From: Streptomyces justiciae
Lineage (GTDB): Bacteria; Actinomycetota; Actinomycetes; Streptomycetales; Streptomycetaceae
DNA length: 64,000 bases
Assembly: GCF_015163075.1 (NCBI RefSeq)
Contig: NZ_JADDXU010000013.1
Span: forward strand, 240,092 to 304,091
Reading direction: 5' to 3'
The notes below the pieces were generated by a model. The model was not told the origin of the DNA. It saw nothing but the letters and a program-made list of their open reading frames with translations, and searched no databases. This document shows, piece after piece, positions 33,785 to 42,313 of the stretch (the stretch's first letter is position 1; every line of letters starts with the position of its first letter). The translations under genes were made by a program, and so were the position numbers.

Positions 33785-33811
33785 GACCGGATGACTTGTC
33801 CCAGTGTGACA
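33785..33811 (-). promoter_or_regulatory. ECF41-type promoter for whiB-like gene
   Basis: Minus strand TGTCACA-N16-GGTC with the extended block CATCCGGTC, 69 bp before the GTG at 33716. Confidence 0.75.
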
Positions 33812-33887
33812 CGCCGACTCTGTATAGGTTATGAGTAGGTCTGAACACGAGTGTCATCCATGCACGCATCCGTCGAAGGAGCACAAG

Positions 33888-34637
33888 GTGAAGATTGTTG
33901 TCATCGGAGGCACCGGCCTCATCGGGAGCAAGGTGGTCGAGCGGCTGACCGCCCTCGGCCACACGGCGGTGGCTGCCGCGCCCGACACGAACGTGAACAC
34001 CCTGACGGGAGAAGGAGTCGCCGATGCCCTCGCCGGGGCGCAGGTGGTCGTTGACGTGACCAACTCGCCCTCCTTCGAGGAACAGGCGGTGCTGGACTTC
34101 TTCAGCACCTCCACGCGCAACCTGCTGGCGGCCGAGGAGGCGGCCGGAGTGTCACACCATGTGGCTCTGTCGATCGTCGGTATCGAGGGCCTGCCCGACA
34201 ACGGATACTTCCGTGCGAAGGTCGCGCAGGAGGAACTGATCGGAAAGGGGTCGGTGCCCCACACCATCGTGCGGGCCACGCAGTTCTTCGAGTTCGTCCG
34301 AGGGATCGCCGACCTCGCCGCCGACGGGGACGTCGTGCGCGTGCCGCCCGTGCTGTTCCAGCCCATGGCGGCCGCCGACGTGGCGCAGGCCGTGGTCGAC
34401 GCTGCGCTCGCCGAACCGGTCGGGGGCGTCATCGAGGTGGCCGGACCCGACCAGTTCCGTTTCGACGAGCTGGTACGCGAGGCGTTGCACACGTGGCAGG
34501 ACCAGCGGACCGTCGTCGCCGACGCGCAGGCCCGCTACTTCGGTTCGGTACTGGCCGAGCGCAGCCTCGTCCCGGACGACGGCAAGGCCAAGCTCAGCGG
34601 GACGCATTTCCGTGACTGGCTTGCCCGGAACGTCTGA
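33888..34637 (+). CDS. NmrA-like NAD(P)-binding oxidoreductase
   Basis: 249 residues. N-terminus VKIVVIGGTGLIGSKVVERL with GGTGxxG; further blocks VVDVTNSPSFEEQAVLDFFS, HHVALSIVGIEGLPDNGYFR and VRATQFFEF. The same blocks occur in the paralogue at 49124. GTG 33888 is chosen because AAGGAG lies 7 bp upstream and the Rossmann strand starts here; an in-frame ATG at 33831 adds a Cys/His-rich 19-residue lead. A MerR regulator follows in the same direction. Confidence 0.88.
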   Translation: MKIVVIGGTGLIGSKVVERLTALGHTAVAAAPDTNVNTLTGEGVADALAGAQVVVDVTNSPSFEEQAVLDFFSTSTRNLLAAEEAAGVSHHVALSIVGIEGLPDNGYFRAKVAQEELIGKGSVPHTIVRATQFFEFVRGIADLAADGDVVRVPPVLFQPMAAADVAQAVVDAALAEPVGGVIEVAGPDQFRFDELVREALHTWQDQRTVVADAQARYFGSVLAERSLVPDDGKAKLSGTHFRDWLARNV

Positions 34638-34794
34638 GGAAGACCGTCCTCGCCTTGCGCAGGGCGCGTCCTCCGGGTGGAGCCGGCCGGCTGCGGCACC
34701 GGCGTCGACGATCGGTCGCTCCACCTGGCCGTCAGCCGCTCCGGGCTGACCATGAGGTGTGGGTGAGGGGCAACTCGATCGGGAGGCTTGGTGC

Positions 34795-35256
34795 ATGGCA
34801 CGGACGGAGCACGGCGCAATCGCCGCCGAGCATGTGTCGATCCAGGACATGGCGAAGATCAGCGGACTGTCCGAGTCGACACTGCGCTACTACGAGAAGA
34901 TCGGTCTGATCGCCCCCGTACCCCGGGACCAGAGCAGCGGACACCGCCGCTACGGCGCAGCCGCCGTAGCGATGATCGAGGCGTTGGGCTGTCTGCGGTC
35001 CACCGGGATGAGCGTGCAGGACATGCGCTCCTACCTGCGCCTCATGGCGGAGGACGACGACCGGGCAGCCCGCCTGCGCGAACTGTTCGAGCGGAACACC
35101 GAACGCGTGGACTCGGAGATGGAGCGGATGCGCGTCCGGCGGCGCTACCTGGCGCTGAAAGCCGAGCTCTGGGCCGCGCGGGAGCGCGGCGACGTGCGGA
35201 CGGAGGACCGCGTCACCGAGGAACTCCTCAGTGTGCGTGACGCGCTGCTGCGCTGA
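34795..35256 (+). CDS. MerR-family transcriptional regulator
   Basis: 153 residues. The N-terminal winged helix is SIQDMAKISGLSESTLRYYE then KIGLIAPVPRDQSSGHRRY, with LGCLRSTGMSVQDMRSYLRL; a long dimerisation coiled coil (ERNTERVDSEMERMRVRRRY) follows. There is no Cys ligand set, so it is of the organic-effector type often paired with oxidoreductases. GGGAGG is 8 bp before the ATG. It may control the NmrA-like gene upstream or the reductase at 38013, which has a MerR-type inverted repeat. Confidence 0.9.
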   Translation: MARTEHGAIAAEHVSIQDMAKISGLSESTLRYYEKIGLIAPVPRDQSSGHRRYGAAAVAMIEALGCLRSTGMSVQDMRSYLRLMAEDDDRAARLRELFERNTERVDSEMERMRVRRRYLALKAELWAARERGDVRTEDRVTEELLSVRDALLR

Positions 35257-35261
35257 GTGTG

Positions 35262-35324
35262 GCGTACGAAGGCCGTTGCCCCTCCTGCCCGCCGCGGGCA
35301 GGAGGGGCAACGGCCTTCGTACGC
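35262..35324. terminator. Perfect 29-bp hairpin, bidirectional terminator
   Basis: Arms 35262-35290 and 35296-35324 are perfect reverse complements with a 5-nt loop GCCGC. It sits between the convergent stops of the MerR gene and the metallo-beta-lactamase-fold gene, only 7 bp from the latter. Confidence 0.9.
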
Positions 35325-35331
35325 GGCAGAA

Positions 35332-36414
35332 CTACGGACGGATGCCGAACGGACCGAGACTCCCCGCGTCGATGCGCAGCGACTCCAGCATGGTGAAGGC
35401 GTTGTCGACCGTGAAAACGTCGGCCGCGGCGAGCACCCCCCGGTACTTGGCGACGACGGGCTCCGCCGCCTGCTGGGCGACGGCGTCGAGGTACGTCTTG
35501 AAGATGGCCCAGGAGTTCCCGGACGGTCCGTACTTCTCGAAGTAGGGTGTCGGGTCCAGCGCCGCGCTCGCCGCGCGTGTGCTGGCTTCCAGGTCGGCGA
35601 TGTACTGCTGCTGGACCCGGCCGTCGGCGCGGACGCCGAGGCGTCCGAGATGGCCGCCGACGAGCGTCTGCCACGGGTAGTCCATCGCCACGTCGTGGGC
35701 CGCGATCCACGCCGGGATGTCCTGGGACACGGCCAGGTGCTTGAACGGCACCCACCCCGGATACAGCACGTCCACGACCATCAGCGTCGCGTACTGTGGG
35801 GCGTAGACGAAGATGTTGTCGGGCGAGTGGTTGGGGCCGTGGTACGACAGCTCCAGCCGTTCGCCGCCCGCCTTCAGGACGTAGCGGTCCTCGAACGTCT
35901 TGTGGGGCAGCGGGCGGTTCGGATCACCGGCGGCCCGCAACAGCTCACGGGTCCGGCGGTGGGCGATGCGTGTCACCTTCTCCCCGAAGATGACCGACGC
36001 GCCGATGTGGTCGGCGTGCGAGTGCGTGTAGACGAGGTGTGTCACCTTCTCGGGCCTGCCGTTGGCCCGGGTGACTTCCCGGATGGCCCGGTGCAGGTTG
36101 TGGCCGATGGTGGGCGGTGCGTCCACCAGGACGACGCCCTCACGCGTGGACAGGAACATGGCCTGGTAGTACGAGTCGGTGACCCAGTACAGGTTCCCCT
36201 TGATCCTTCCCACGTGGTAGCCGTCCGCGTTGAGGGCGGGGCCCACGGACGCCGACGGAATGCTGTCGTAGTCGGGCAGCCCGGTCCGCGGGGTCGCGAC
36301 GGCATGGTCGGTGAACAGTGAGCCGAGCATCGCGGCGGCGGGTACGGCGACCGCGGCGCTCCTGAGAAGGCCGCGGCGGCTCGATCCGGGGGACAGGGTG
36401 GAATCCGTGGTCAT
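35332..36414 (-). CDS. Tat-exported metallo-beta-lactamase-fold hydrolase
   Basis: 360 residues. A twin-arginine signal (SSRRGLLRSAAVAVPAAAML) is followed by the metal motif HSHADHIG at residues 131-138, a further metal-binding His in LSYHGPNHSPDNIFVYAP, the bridging Asp in MVVDVLYPGW and the last His in LVGGHLGRLG. The layout suits a two-zinc hydrolase folded in the cytoplasm before export. The substrate is unknown. The nearest promoter is the ECF41-type element at 36642-36668, about 215 bp upstream. Confidence 0.88.
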   Translation of the reverse strand: MTTDSTLSPGSSRRGLLRSAAVAVPAAAMLGSLFTDHAVATPRTGLPDYDSIPSASVGPALNADGYHVGRIKGNLYWVTDSYYQAMFLSTREGVVLVDAPPTIGHNLHRAIREVTRANGRPEKVTHLVYTHSHADHIGASVIFGEKVTRIAHRRTRELLRAAGDPNRPLPHKTFEDRYVLKAGGERLELSYHGPNHSPDNIFVYAPQYATLMVVDVLYPGWVPFKHLAVSQDIPAWIAAHDVAMDYPWQTLVGGHLGRLGVRADGRVQQQYIADLEASTRAASAALDPTPYFEKYGPSGNSWAIFKTYLDAVAQQAAEPVVAKYRGVLAAADVFTVDNAFTMLESLRIDAGSLGPFGIRP

Positions 36415-36641
36415 TGCTCTCCTTGTGAACGAGTGCGCTCATGGCGTGAGTTGAGAAAGGGAGGCCGCGCGCAGGCACACACTGTTGTCACACCATGTAG
36501 TGTTGTTGCCTCTTCAGTACGAGCCGCGGAGACGGGTGCGCGCGGCGGGGTGGATGTATTGCTGGAAGGCTGGAGGAACGTCAGGGCGCGCTTCCACGAT
36601 CGACCAGCTCTCCTGTGGTGTCCGATCTGTCTGCACAGAGG

Positions 36642-36668
36642 GACAGGGCAGCGGCGCCGCTTGTGACA
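36642..36668 (-). promoter_or_regulatory. ECF41-type promoter for MBL-fold gene
   Basis: Minus strand TGTCACA-N16-TGTC. About 50 bp including the spacer and the sequence after the -10 (TGTCCCTCT...GCAGACAG...TCGGAC) matches the promoter at 20910-20936, implying common descent. Confidence 0.7.
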
Positions 36669-36921
36669 GCCGCCGCACCCACGTGCAGGGCGAGCGCCGT
36701 CACCCCCGTCACCTGGGGCAGACTCGACGGGCCCGGGACCGACCCCGTGGTTCTCCCGGGTACAGGTCGCAGCCGTTTCGGGGACAGTGGCGATGATCAG
36801 TTGAGCCACGGGCCCGTGGGACGTCTGACCGGCGACCTCCTTTCCCTTGGCGTGGCGACCCGGCCTGCACCCCGGCGACAACCGGCGGGTCCTGCCGGGT
36901 CAGGCGATGAGCCGATGCCTC

Positions 36922-36951
36922 ACGCCGGGCGCCGACCGCGGCGCCCGGCGT
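36922..36951. terminator. 13-bp GC hairpin before ECF gene
   Basis: Perfect arms ACGCCGGGCGCCG / CGGCGCCCGGCGT with a 4-nt loop ACCG, 90 bp before the ECF start. It could be a terminator-like or leader structure. Confidence 0.4.
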
Positions 36952-37039
36952 CCCGCCGCCGGCTCTCCGACCGACCGAGCGACATGGCGTCGCAGGCAGA
37001 CGGCATAGCGCGACCGCGGCTCACAAGGAGGCTGTGCCG

Positions 37040-37834
37040 ATGACTTCCGACCACGGCGATCAGGCGACGGCTCTTGCCCTCGACGAGGCGGCCCGTTCCT
37101 TCCACGCCCTGCGGCCTCGTCTGTGCGCGATCGCCTTCCGGGTACTGGGCAGCAGGGTGGAGGCGGAGGACGTGGTACAGGAGGCCTGGGTGCGCTGGCA
37201 GTGCACCGACCAGTCCCAGGTGCAGGCCCCGTATGCCTTCCTTGCCACCGTGACCGCCCGGCTGGCGATCAATGTGGCCCAGTCCGCCCGCATGCGGCAG
37301 GAGACGCACGCCGGCCTCAACGAGCCGTCGGACTCCCACATCCTTCCGGAAGCGGGTGCGGAGCAGCGCGAGGCGCTGCGCACGGCGGTCGTCGTCCTGC
37401 TGGAGCGGCTCGGTCCCACGGAGCGGGCCGTCTACGTGCTGAGAGCCGCTTTCGACTACCCGTACGAGCAGATCGCCGACCTGTTGCAGACCACTCCGAC
37501 CAACGCTCGGCAACTCTTCAGCCGAGCGCGCAGACACCTCAGCAGCGACCGGTGCGCCACCGCTGACCCCGCCGCCCATGGGCGCCTGTTCGCGGCGTTC
37601 GTCGTCGCGGCCCAGTCGGGTCACATGACGGCGCTGCTCCGGATCCTGGCCGCCGACGCCCGAAGCGTACGGGTACGGAGGGTGGCCGGCGCGGAGGAAC
37701 CCTGGCCGACCCCTCCACGGCGGCGAGTCGGGCGGTCCTGCACGAGGCGCTCCCGTCCGGCCGGCCGCACCGGGGGCGGCGGGAACGCCGTGGAAGTCCT
37801 GACCGGCGGCAGCGGGCCGGCGCCCCTGCCGTAG
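37040..37834 (+). CDS. ECF41-related sigma factor lacking the SnoaL domain
   Basis: 264 residues. Regions 2 and 4 are intact (LRPRLCAIAFRVLGSRVEAE, DVVQEAWVRWQCTD; GPTERAVYVLRAAFDYPYEQ, IADLLQTTPTNARQLFSRAR). The linker has NEPSD where the ECF41 WLPEP would be. Homology ends at TALLRILAADA, exactly where the full-length relative at 13874 continues with its SnoaL-like domain. The remaining 70 residues are basic low-complexity sequence. In ECF41 proteins, removal of part of the C-terminal domain can raise activity, so this may be a constitutive form or a decaying gene. ATG 37040 has AAGGAG at 9 bp; GTG 37034 is too close. Confidence 0.8.
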   Translation: MTSDHGDQATALALDEAARSFHALRPRLCAIAFRVLGSRVEAEDVVQEAWVRWQCTDQSQVQAPYAFLATVTARLAINVAQSARMRQETHAGLNEPSDSHILPEAGAEQREALRTAVVVLLERLGPTERAVYVLRAAFDYPYEQIADLLQTTPTNARQLFSRARRHLSSDRCATADPAAHGRLFAAFVVAAQSGHMTALLRILAADARSVRVRRVAGAEEPWPTPPRRRVGRSCTRRSRPAGRTGGGGNAVEVLTGGSGPAPLP

Positions 37835-37899
37835 CGGAACGGGACAGAACAAGGGGCGGCCACGCCGTCGGGAATACCCCGGCCTCGACTGCCGGCCGC

Positions 37900-37922
37900 A
37901 CTTGACTTCGAGCGCTTCAAGT
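37900..37922. promoter_or_regulatory. MerR-type operator before reductase gene
   Basis: ACTTGA-N11-TCAAGT with the internal sequence CTTCGAGCGCT. It resembles promoters controlled by MerR-type activators and lies 90 bp before the gene at 38013. The local MerR (34795) is a candidate binder. Confidence 0.4.
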
Positions 37923-38012
37923 ATCGGAGGCTCGGGAACGTGCCCGTGATCCGCACCGGACGTACGGACCCTGGGCCGACGCAATCACTGCTGACAAGCG
38001 CGAGGAACACAC

Positions 38013-39089
38013 ATGTTCGTGGAAGATCTCAAGGGTTTCGCTGCGGCCGGACGGCCGGTGCTGGTGACCGGCGCGACCGGCTATCTCGGTGGCCACACGG
38101 TGTCGCGACTGCTCAGCGAGGGCCTGCCTACCCGGGTGACGATCCGAGAGGAGAAGCAGGAGCAGGCCGTCCGGGAGGCACTCGGCCGTGCCGGCGTCGA
38201 ACCGGGTGACAAGCTCGAGTTCGCCGTGGCGTCGCTGGACGACGACGCCGGCTGGGCCGAGGCCATGGCCGGTGTCGGCCGGGTGCTGCACCTGGCCTCG
38301 CCGTTCCCCTTCACCCCGCCGGAGACCGAGGAAGAACTGATCCGGCCCGCGCGGGACGGCGCCCTGCGCGTCATCGCCGCAGCCCGCGCCGCGCGCGTGC
38401 CCCGGGTGGTCATGACGTCCTCCTTCGCGGCGGTTGGCTACACCGTGAAGGAGGACAACCAGTACACGGAGTCCGACTGGACGGACCCGGACACGGAAGG
38501 GCTGCCCGCCTACCACAAGTCGAAGGTCCTGGCCGAGCGCGCGGCCTGGGACTATGTGCGCACCGAGGGCGGCATCGAACTCGCGGTGATCAACCCGACG
38601 GGCATCTTCGGTCCGGTCCTGGGCAACCGTCCGTCGGCGTCGGCCGATCTGGTGCGCGCCATGCTGAGCGGTCAGATGCCCGTGGTGCCTGTCATGTACT
38701 TCGGCGTCGTCGACGTCCGTGACGTCGCGGACCTGCATCTGCGGGCCATGCTGCACCCCGACGCCGCCGGGGAGCGCTTCCTCGGCGTCAGCGGTCCGGC
38801 GCTCAGCCTCTTCGGCATGGCGAACATCCTGCGGGAACACTTCCCCGCCGCCGCGGAGGTACTGCCCTCCCGCGAGCTGACGATCGAGGAGGTGGTGGAG
38901 GCCGCGAAGACGGAGCCGGCGTTCCGTGAGGCTGCCACGCTGAAGGGCCGCATCCCCGTCATCAGTAACCACAAGGCGCGCTCGGTCCTGGGCTGGCAGC
39001 CGCGGGACGTCTCCCGGACCATCGTCGACACGGCCGAGAGCCTCATCGGCCTGGGCCTCGAACTGCCCGGCGCCGAAGTCTCCGGATGA
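38013..39089 (+). CDS. Dihydroflavonol 4-reductase-like extended SDR
   Basis: 358 residues. NAD(P) motif VLVTGATGYLGGHTVSRLLS; catalytic Ser region RVVMTSSFAAVGY; YHKSK as the YxxxK pair; PTGIFGPVLG and VDVRDVADLHLRAML as the substrate-domain blocks. It belongs with the cinnamoyl-CoA/dihydroflavonol/aldehyde reductases of bacteria; the substrate is not inferable. GAGGAACACAC precedes the ATG. It is followed by a LAL regulator in the same direction. Confidence 0.88.
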   Translation: MFVEDLKGFAAAGRPVLVTGATGYLGGHTVSRLLSEGLPTRVTIREEKQEQAVREALGRAGVEPGDKLEFAVASLDDDAGWAEAMAGVGRVLHLASPFPFTPPETEEELIRPARDGALRVIAAARAARVPRVVMTSSFAAVGYTVKEDNQYTESDWTDPDTEGLPAYHKSKVLAERAAWDYVRTEGGIELAVINPTGIFGPVLGNRPSASADLVRAMLSGQMPVVPVMYFGVVDVRDVADLHLRAMLHPDAAGERFLGVSGPALSLFGMANILREHFPAAAEVLPSRELTIEEVVEAAKTEPAFREAATLKGRIPVISNHKARSVLGWQPRDVSRTIVDTAESLIGLGLELPGAEVSG

Positions 39090-39223
39090 GCGACAGGGGC
39101 CGCCCCGCGGGATTACCGGCTGGTCACCGGACGCACATTTTTCTGGCGAAACCCCACATTCGGACGTTTCATAGACTTCTCCTTTTTCTGTTGGTGTGGC
39201 GGCTTGGAAGCGGTGTGGTCGGG

Positions 39224-41977
39224 GTGCTGCGGGGTCGGCGTGAGGTGTGTGCGGAACTGGACGGGCTGCTGGAAGCCGTCCGGGACGGTGAGAGCCGGGT
39301 CCTGGTGCTGCGGGGTGAGGCGGGGGCGGGCAAGTCGGCCCTTTTCGACTACGTGGCGGAGCGGGGCCGGCAGTTCCGCGTCTGCCGGGTGACGGGCGTG
39401 CAGTCGGAGATGGAGCTGGCCTTCGCCGGCCTGCACCGGTTGTGCGCTCCGCTGGCGGACCGCTTCGACCGCCTCCCCGGCCCGCAGGCCAAGGCGTTGC
39501 GGGCGGCCCTCGGAATCGGTGCGGGGCCTGCCCCCGACCGGTTCCTGGTAGGTCTCGCCGTGCTGGGGCTGCTGTCCGAGACGGCGCGGGAGCGGCCGTT
39601 GGTGTGTCTGGTCGACGACGCACAGTGGCTGGACCGGGCGTCGGTGGAGGCGCTGGCGTTCGTGGCCCGGCGGCTGGGAACCGAGTCGGTGGGGCTGCTG
39701 TTCGCCCTGCGCGACGGCGCGGCGGGGGCCGACGTCAAGGGCCTGCCGGAGATCGTGATCGAAGGGCTGCCCGAGGACGACGCCCGGAACCTGCTGCGGT
39801 CGGTGCTGCCGGGCGTGTGGGACGACCGTGTGGTGGAGCGCATCGTGGCGGAGACGCGGGGGAACCCGCTGGCGTTGCTGGAACTGCCTCGGGAACTGAC
39901 CCCGGCGGAGCTGTCGAGCGGCTTGTGGCTGCCCGGCGGGCAGGGTGTCGCGGGCCGCGTCCAGCAGGCGTTTCGGACCCGGGCGGCGAAACTGCCGCCC
40001 GACACCCGGCGGTTGCTGCTGGTCGCGGCCGCGGAACCCGGGGGCGATCCGGAGTTGTTGTGGCGTGCCGCGGACGTGCTGGGTGTCGGCTCGGACGCGG
40101 CAGGCCCCGCGCTGGCCGCGGGCCTGGTGCGGATCGACGACAGGGTGTGGTTCCCGCATCCGCTGGTGCGGTCGGCGGTGTACTGGGCGGCCTCACCGGA
40201 CGAACGGCGCCGGGCGCACCGGGTCCTGGCCGACGTGACGGACGCGGCGGCCGATCCGGACCGGCGCGCCTGGCACGCGGCACAAGGGACGCGGGGCACC
40301 TCGGAGGAGGTGGCGGCGGAGCTGGTGACGTCGGCCGACCGGGCGCGGTCGCGCGGGGGACTCGCCGCCGCGGCGGCGTTCCTGGCGCGGGCGGTGGAAC
40401 TGACGCCCGACCGGGCCCGTCGGCAGCGGCGTGCGCTGGACGCCGCCTGGGCGTTGCACTACGCGGGGACGCCGGACGAGGCGCTGCGGATGCTGTCGGT
40501 GGTGGGGGCGGGCCCGCTCGACGAGCACCTACGGGGACAGGCGGACCTGCTGCGGGCCCAGATCACCTACGCCGTCGGACGGGGAAACGATGCCTTCCCC
40601 CTTCTGCTGGCGGCGGCCCGGCACCTCCAGAAGCTGGACGCACCACTGGCTCGCGAGACCTACCTCGACGCGCTCGGCGCAGCCATGTTCGCCGGTCCTC
40701 TGGCCGCCGGCGGTGGCCAACTGGAAGCCGCCGAGGCGGCCCACGCGGCCCCCGCTCTCAGCGGCCCACCCCGAGCTGTGGATCGCCTCCTGGACGGGCT
40801 CGCGGCGCTGGTCGCCGAAGGCCAGGAGCCGGGTGTGCGGAAGCTGCGGAGCGCACTGAACGCCTTCTCCGACCCGGAGCTGTCCGTCGCGGACGGCCTG
40901 CGCTGGCTGTGGCAGGCAGCGCTGTCGGCGGCCATGATCTGGGACTACGACGCCTGGGACCGGCTCGCCGGCCGGCTCCTGAGGTTCGTGGAGGAGAGTG
41001 GCCAGTCCGCGGCGCGCCCCTTCGCGCTGGCCACCCGTGCCTCGGTGGACATCTTCGCGGGCGACCTCGCCTCGGCTGCGTTCCGCACCGAGGAGCTGCG
41101 CACGGTCTCGGAGGCCGTGGGGATCAGCCACCCGGCGCACACCTCTCTCATGATTGCCGCCTGGCAGGGCGACGAGGTGCGCCACGCCGAGTTGCTGGCG
41201 AGGGTGGACGCTGATGCGGTGAGCCGGGGCGAGGGCGTGGTGCTGCTCGTCAGCGGCTGGAGCCTCGCCCTGCTCCACAACAGCCTGGGGCGCTACGAGG
41301 AGGCCCTGGTGGCAGCAGCCGCGGCCGCGGACCACCCCCAGCGGGAGGCGAGCGTCGCGGTCGGCTGGGCCTTGGCCGAGTATGTCGAGGCCGCGGTCCG
41401 CTGCGACGAGGAGGAACGTGCCCTCGATGCCTTCCGCCGACTGTCCGAGCGGACCGGGCCGAGCGGGACCGACTGGGGTCTGGGCGTCGAGGCCCGCTCC
41501 CGGGCGCTGGTGACCGGGGGAGCGGCGGCCGAGAAGCACTACCGTGAGGCCGTCGAACGGCTCGACGGCACCGCGCTGCGGGGTGAGCTGGCCCGCAGCC
41601 GCCTGCTGTACGGCGAGTGGCTGCGCCGCGAGCGTCGCCAACGGGAGTCGCGTGAGCAACTGCGCCTCGCGCACGCGTCGTTCACCGAGATGGGCATGGC
41701 CGCCTTCAGCCGGCGGGCCTCACGTGAACTGCTGGCCACCGGCGAGAAGGTGCACCGGGACAAGACGCAGACCGCGCACCGCCTCACTGCGCAGGAGGCA
41801 CAGATCGTGCGGCTCGTCCGCGAGGGCCTGACCAACGCGGAGATCGGTGTCCGTATCTTCATCAGCCCCCGCACCGTCGAATGGCACCTGGGCAACATCT
41901 TCGCCAAGTTGGGCGTCACCTCCCGCAAGCAGGTGCAGCTACAACCCCGAACTCCCGGCCTCGGGGCCGCCTTCTGA
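39224..41977 (+). CDS. LAL-family LuxR regulator, 917 aa
   Basis: Third LAL of the window. P-loop GEAGAGKS is at residues 31-38, Walker B RPLVCLVDDAQWLD, and the terminal helix-turn-helix LTAQEAQIVRLVREGLTNAE then IGVRIFISPRTVEWHLGNIF. GTG 39224 aligns with the starts of the two relatives (VLRGRREVCAELDGLLEAVR); no good ribosome site is seen for it or for alternatives. It follows the dihydroflavonol-reductase-like gene and is closed by a strong hairpin. Confidence 0.9.
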   Translation: MLRGRREVCAELDGLLEAVRDGESRVLVLRGEAGAGKSALFDYVAERGRQFRVCRVTGVQSEMELAFAGLHRLCAPLADRFDRLPGPQAKALRAALGIGAGPAPDRFLVGLAVLGLLSETARERPLVCLVDDAQWLDRASVEALAFVARRLGTESVGLLFALRDGAAGADVKGLPEIVIEGLPEDDARNLLRSVLPGVWDDRVVERIVAETRGNPLALLELPRELTPAELSSGLWLPGGQGVAGRVQQAFRTRAAKLPPDTRRLLLVAAAEPGGDPELLWRAADVLGVGSDAAGPALAAGLVRIDDRVWFPHPLVRSAVYWAASPDERRRAHRVLADVTDAAADPDRRAWHAAQGTRGTSEEVAAELVTSADRARSRGGLAAAAAFLARAVELTPDRARRQRRALDAAWALHYAGTPDEALRMLSVVGAGPLDEHLRGQADLLRAQITYAVGRGNDAFPLLLAAARHLQKLDAPLARETYLDALGAAMFAGPLAAGGGQLEAAEAAHAAPALSGPPRAVDRLLDGLAALVAEGQEPGVRKLRSALNAFSDPELSVADGLRWLWQAALSAAMIWDYDAWDRLAGRLLRFVEESGQSAARPFALATRASVDIFAGDLASAAFRTEELRTVSEAVGISHPAHTSLMIAAWQGDEVRHAELLARVDADAVSRGEGVVLLVSGWSLALLHNSLGRYEEALVAAAAAADHPQREASVAVGWALAEYVEAAVRCDEEERALDAFRRLSERTGPSGTDWGLGVEARSRALVTGGAAAEKHYREAVERLDGTALRGELARSRLLYGEWLRRERRQRESREQLRLAHASFTEMGMAAFSRRASRELLATGEKVHRDKTQTAHRLTAQEAQIVRLVREGLTNAEIGVRIFISPRTVEWHLGNIFAKLGVTSRKQVQLQPRTPGLGAAF

Positions 41978-41987
41978 CGACTTGACA

Positions 41988-42028
41988 CCCCGGGGTCGGT
42001 GCACGGGCCCCAGGGACCGACCCCGGGG
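41988..42028. terminator. Terminator after third LAL gene
   Basis: Perfect 13-bp arms CCCCGGGGTCGGT / ACCGACCCCGGGG with a 15-nt loop, 11 bp after the stop codon. Confidence 0.75.
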
Positions 42029-42313
42029 GGAACCCGGGTATCGATCGGGCGCCGGGCGACGACAGTGGTCGCCGGGGGGGTCGCCCCTTGGACATGCGGA
42101 ACATCATGCGACCGGCCGAAGAGCGGGACACCTCGGCGGACAGCACCCGGTGTCGCGAACGAGACGCGCCCGGCCCACTTCTGACGGGCCGTCGCTGAGC
42201 GTATGAGGGCGAAAGGACCGAGGCCACCACGGTTGCCCACCCATGAACGAACGCCCCGGGAGATGTACGGGGCGCTGTGAACGACGCTGCGGATGGACGG
42301 GGAGGGATTCGGC

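Larger units (their letters stand above)
36415..37039. other. 625-bp intergenic region between MBL and ECF genes
   Basis: No gene of normal size. It holds the ECF41-type promoter (36642-36668), a stray plus-strand TGTCACA at 36486-36492 without a matching -10, a short minus-strand GTG-started frame (about 27 codons near 36600-36517) preceded by AGGAGAG, and an inverted repeat at 36922-36951. The leader of the MBL transcript would cover its left third. Confidence 0.5.

Noticed and set aside
36486..36509. Plus-strand TGTCACA upstream of the ECF gene at 37040
   Set aside because: The tetramer at N16 is CCTC, and the next rightward gene is more than 500 bp away.
42040..42313. GC-rich segment before the XRE/NB-ARC gene as a possible small gene
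   Set aside because: Frames there lack ribosome sites and domain content; only a terminator and leader are supported.
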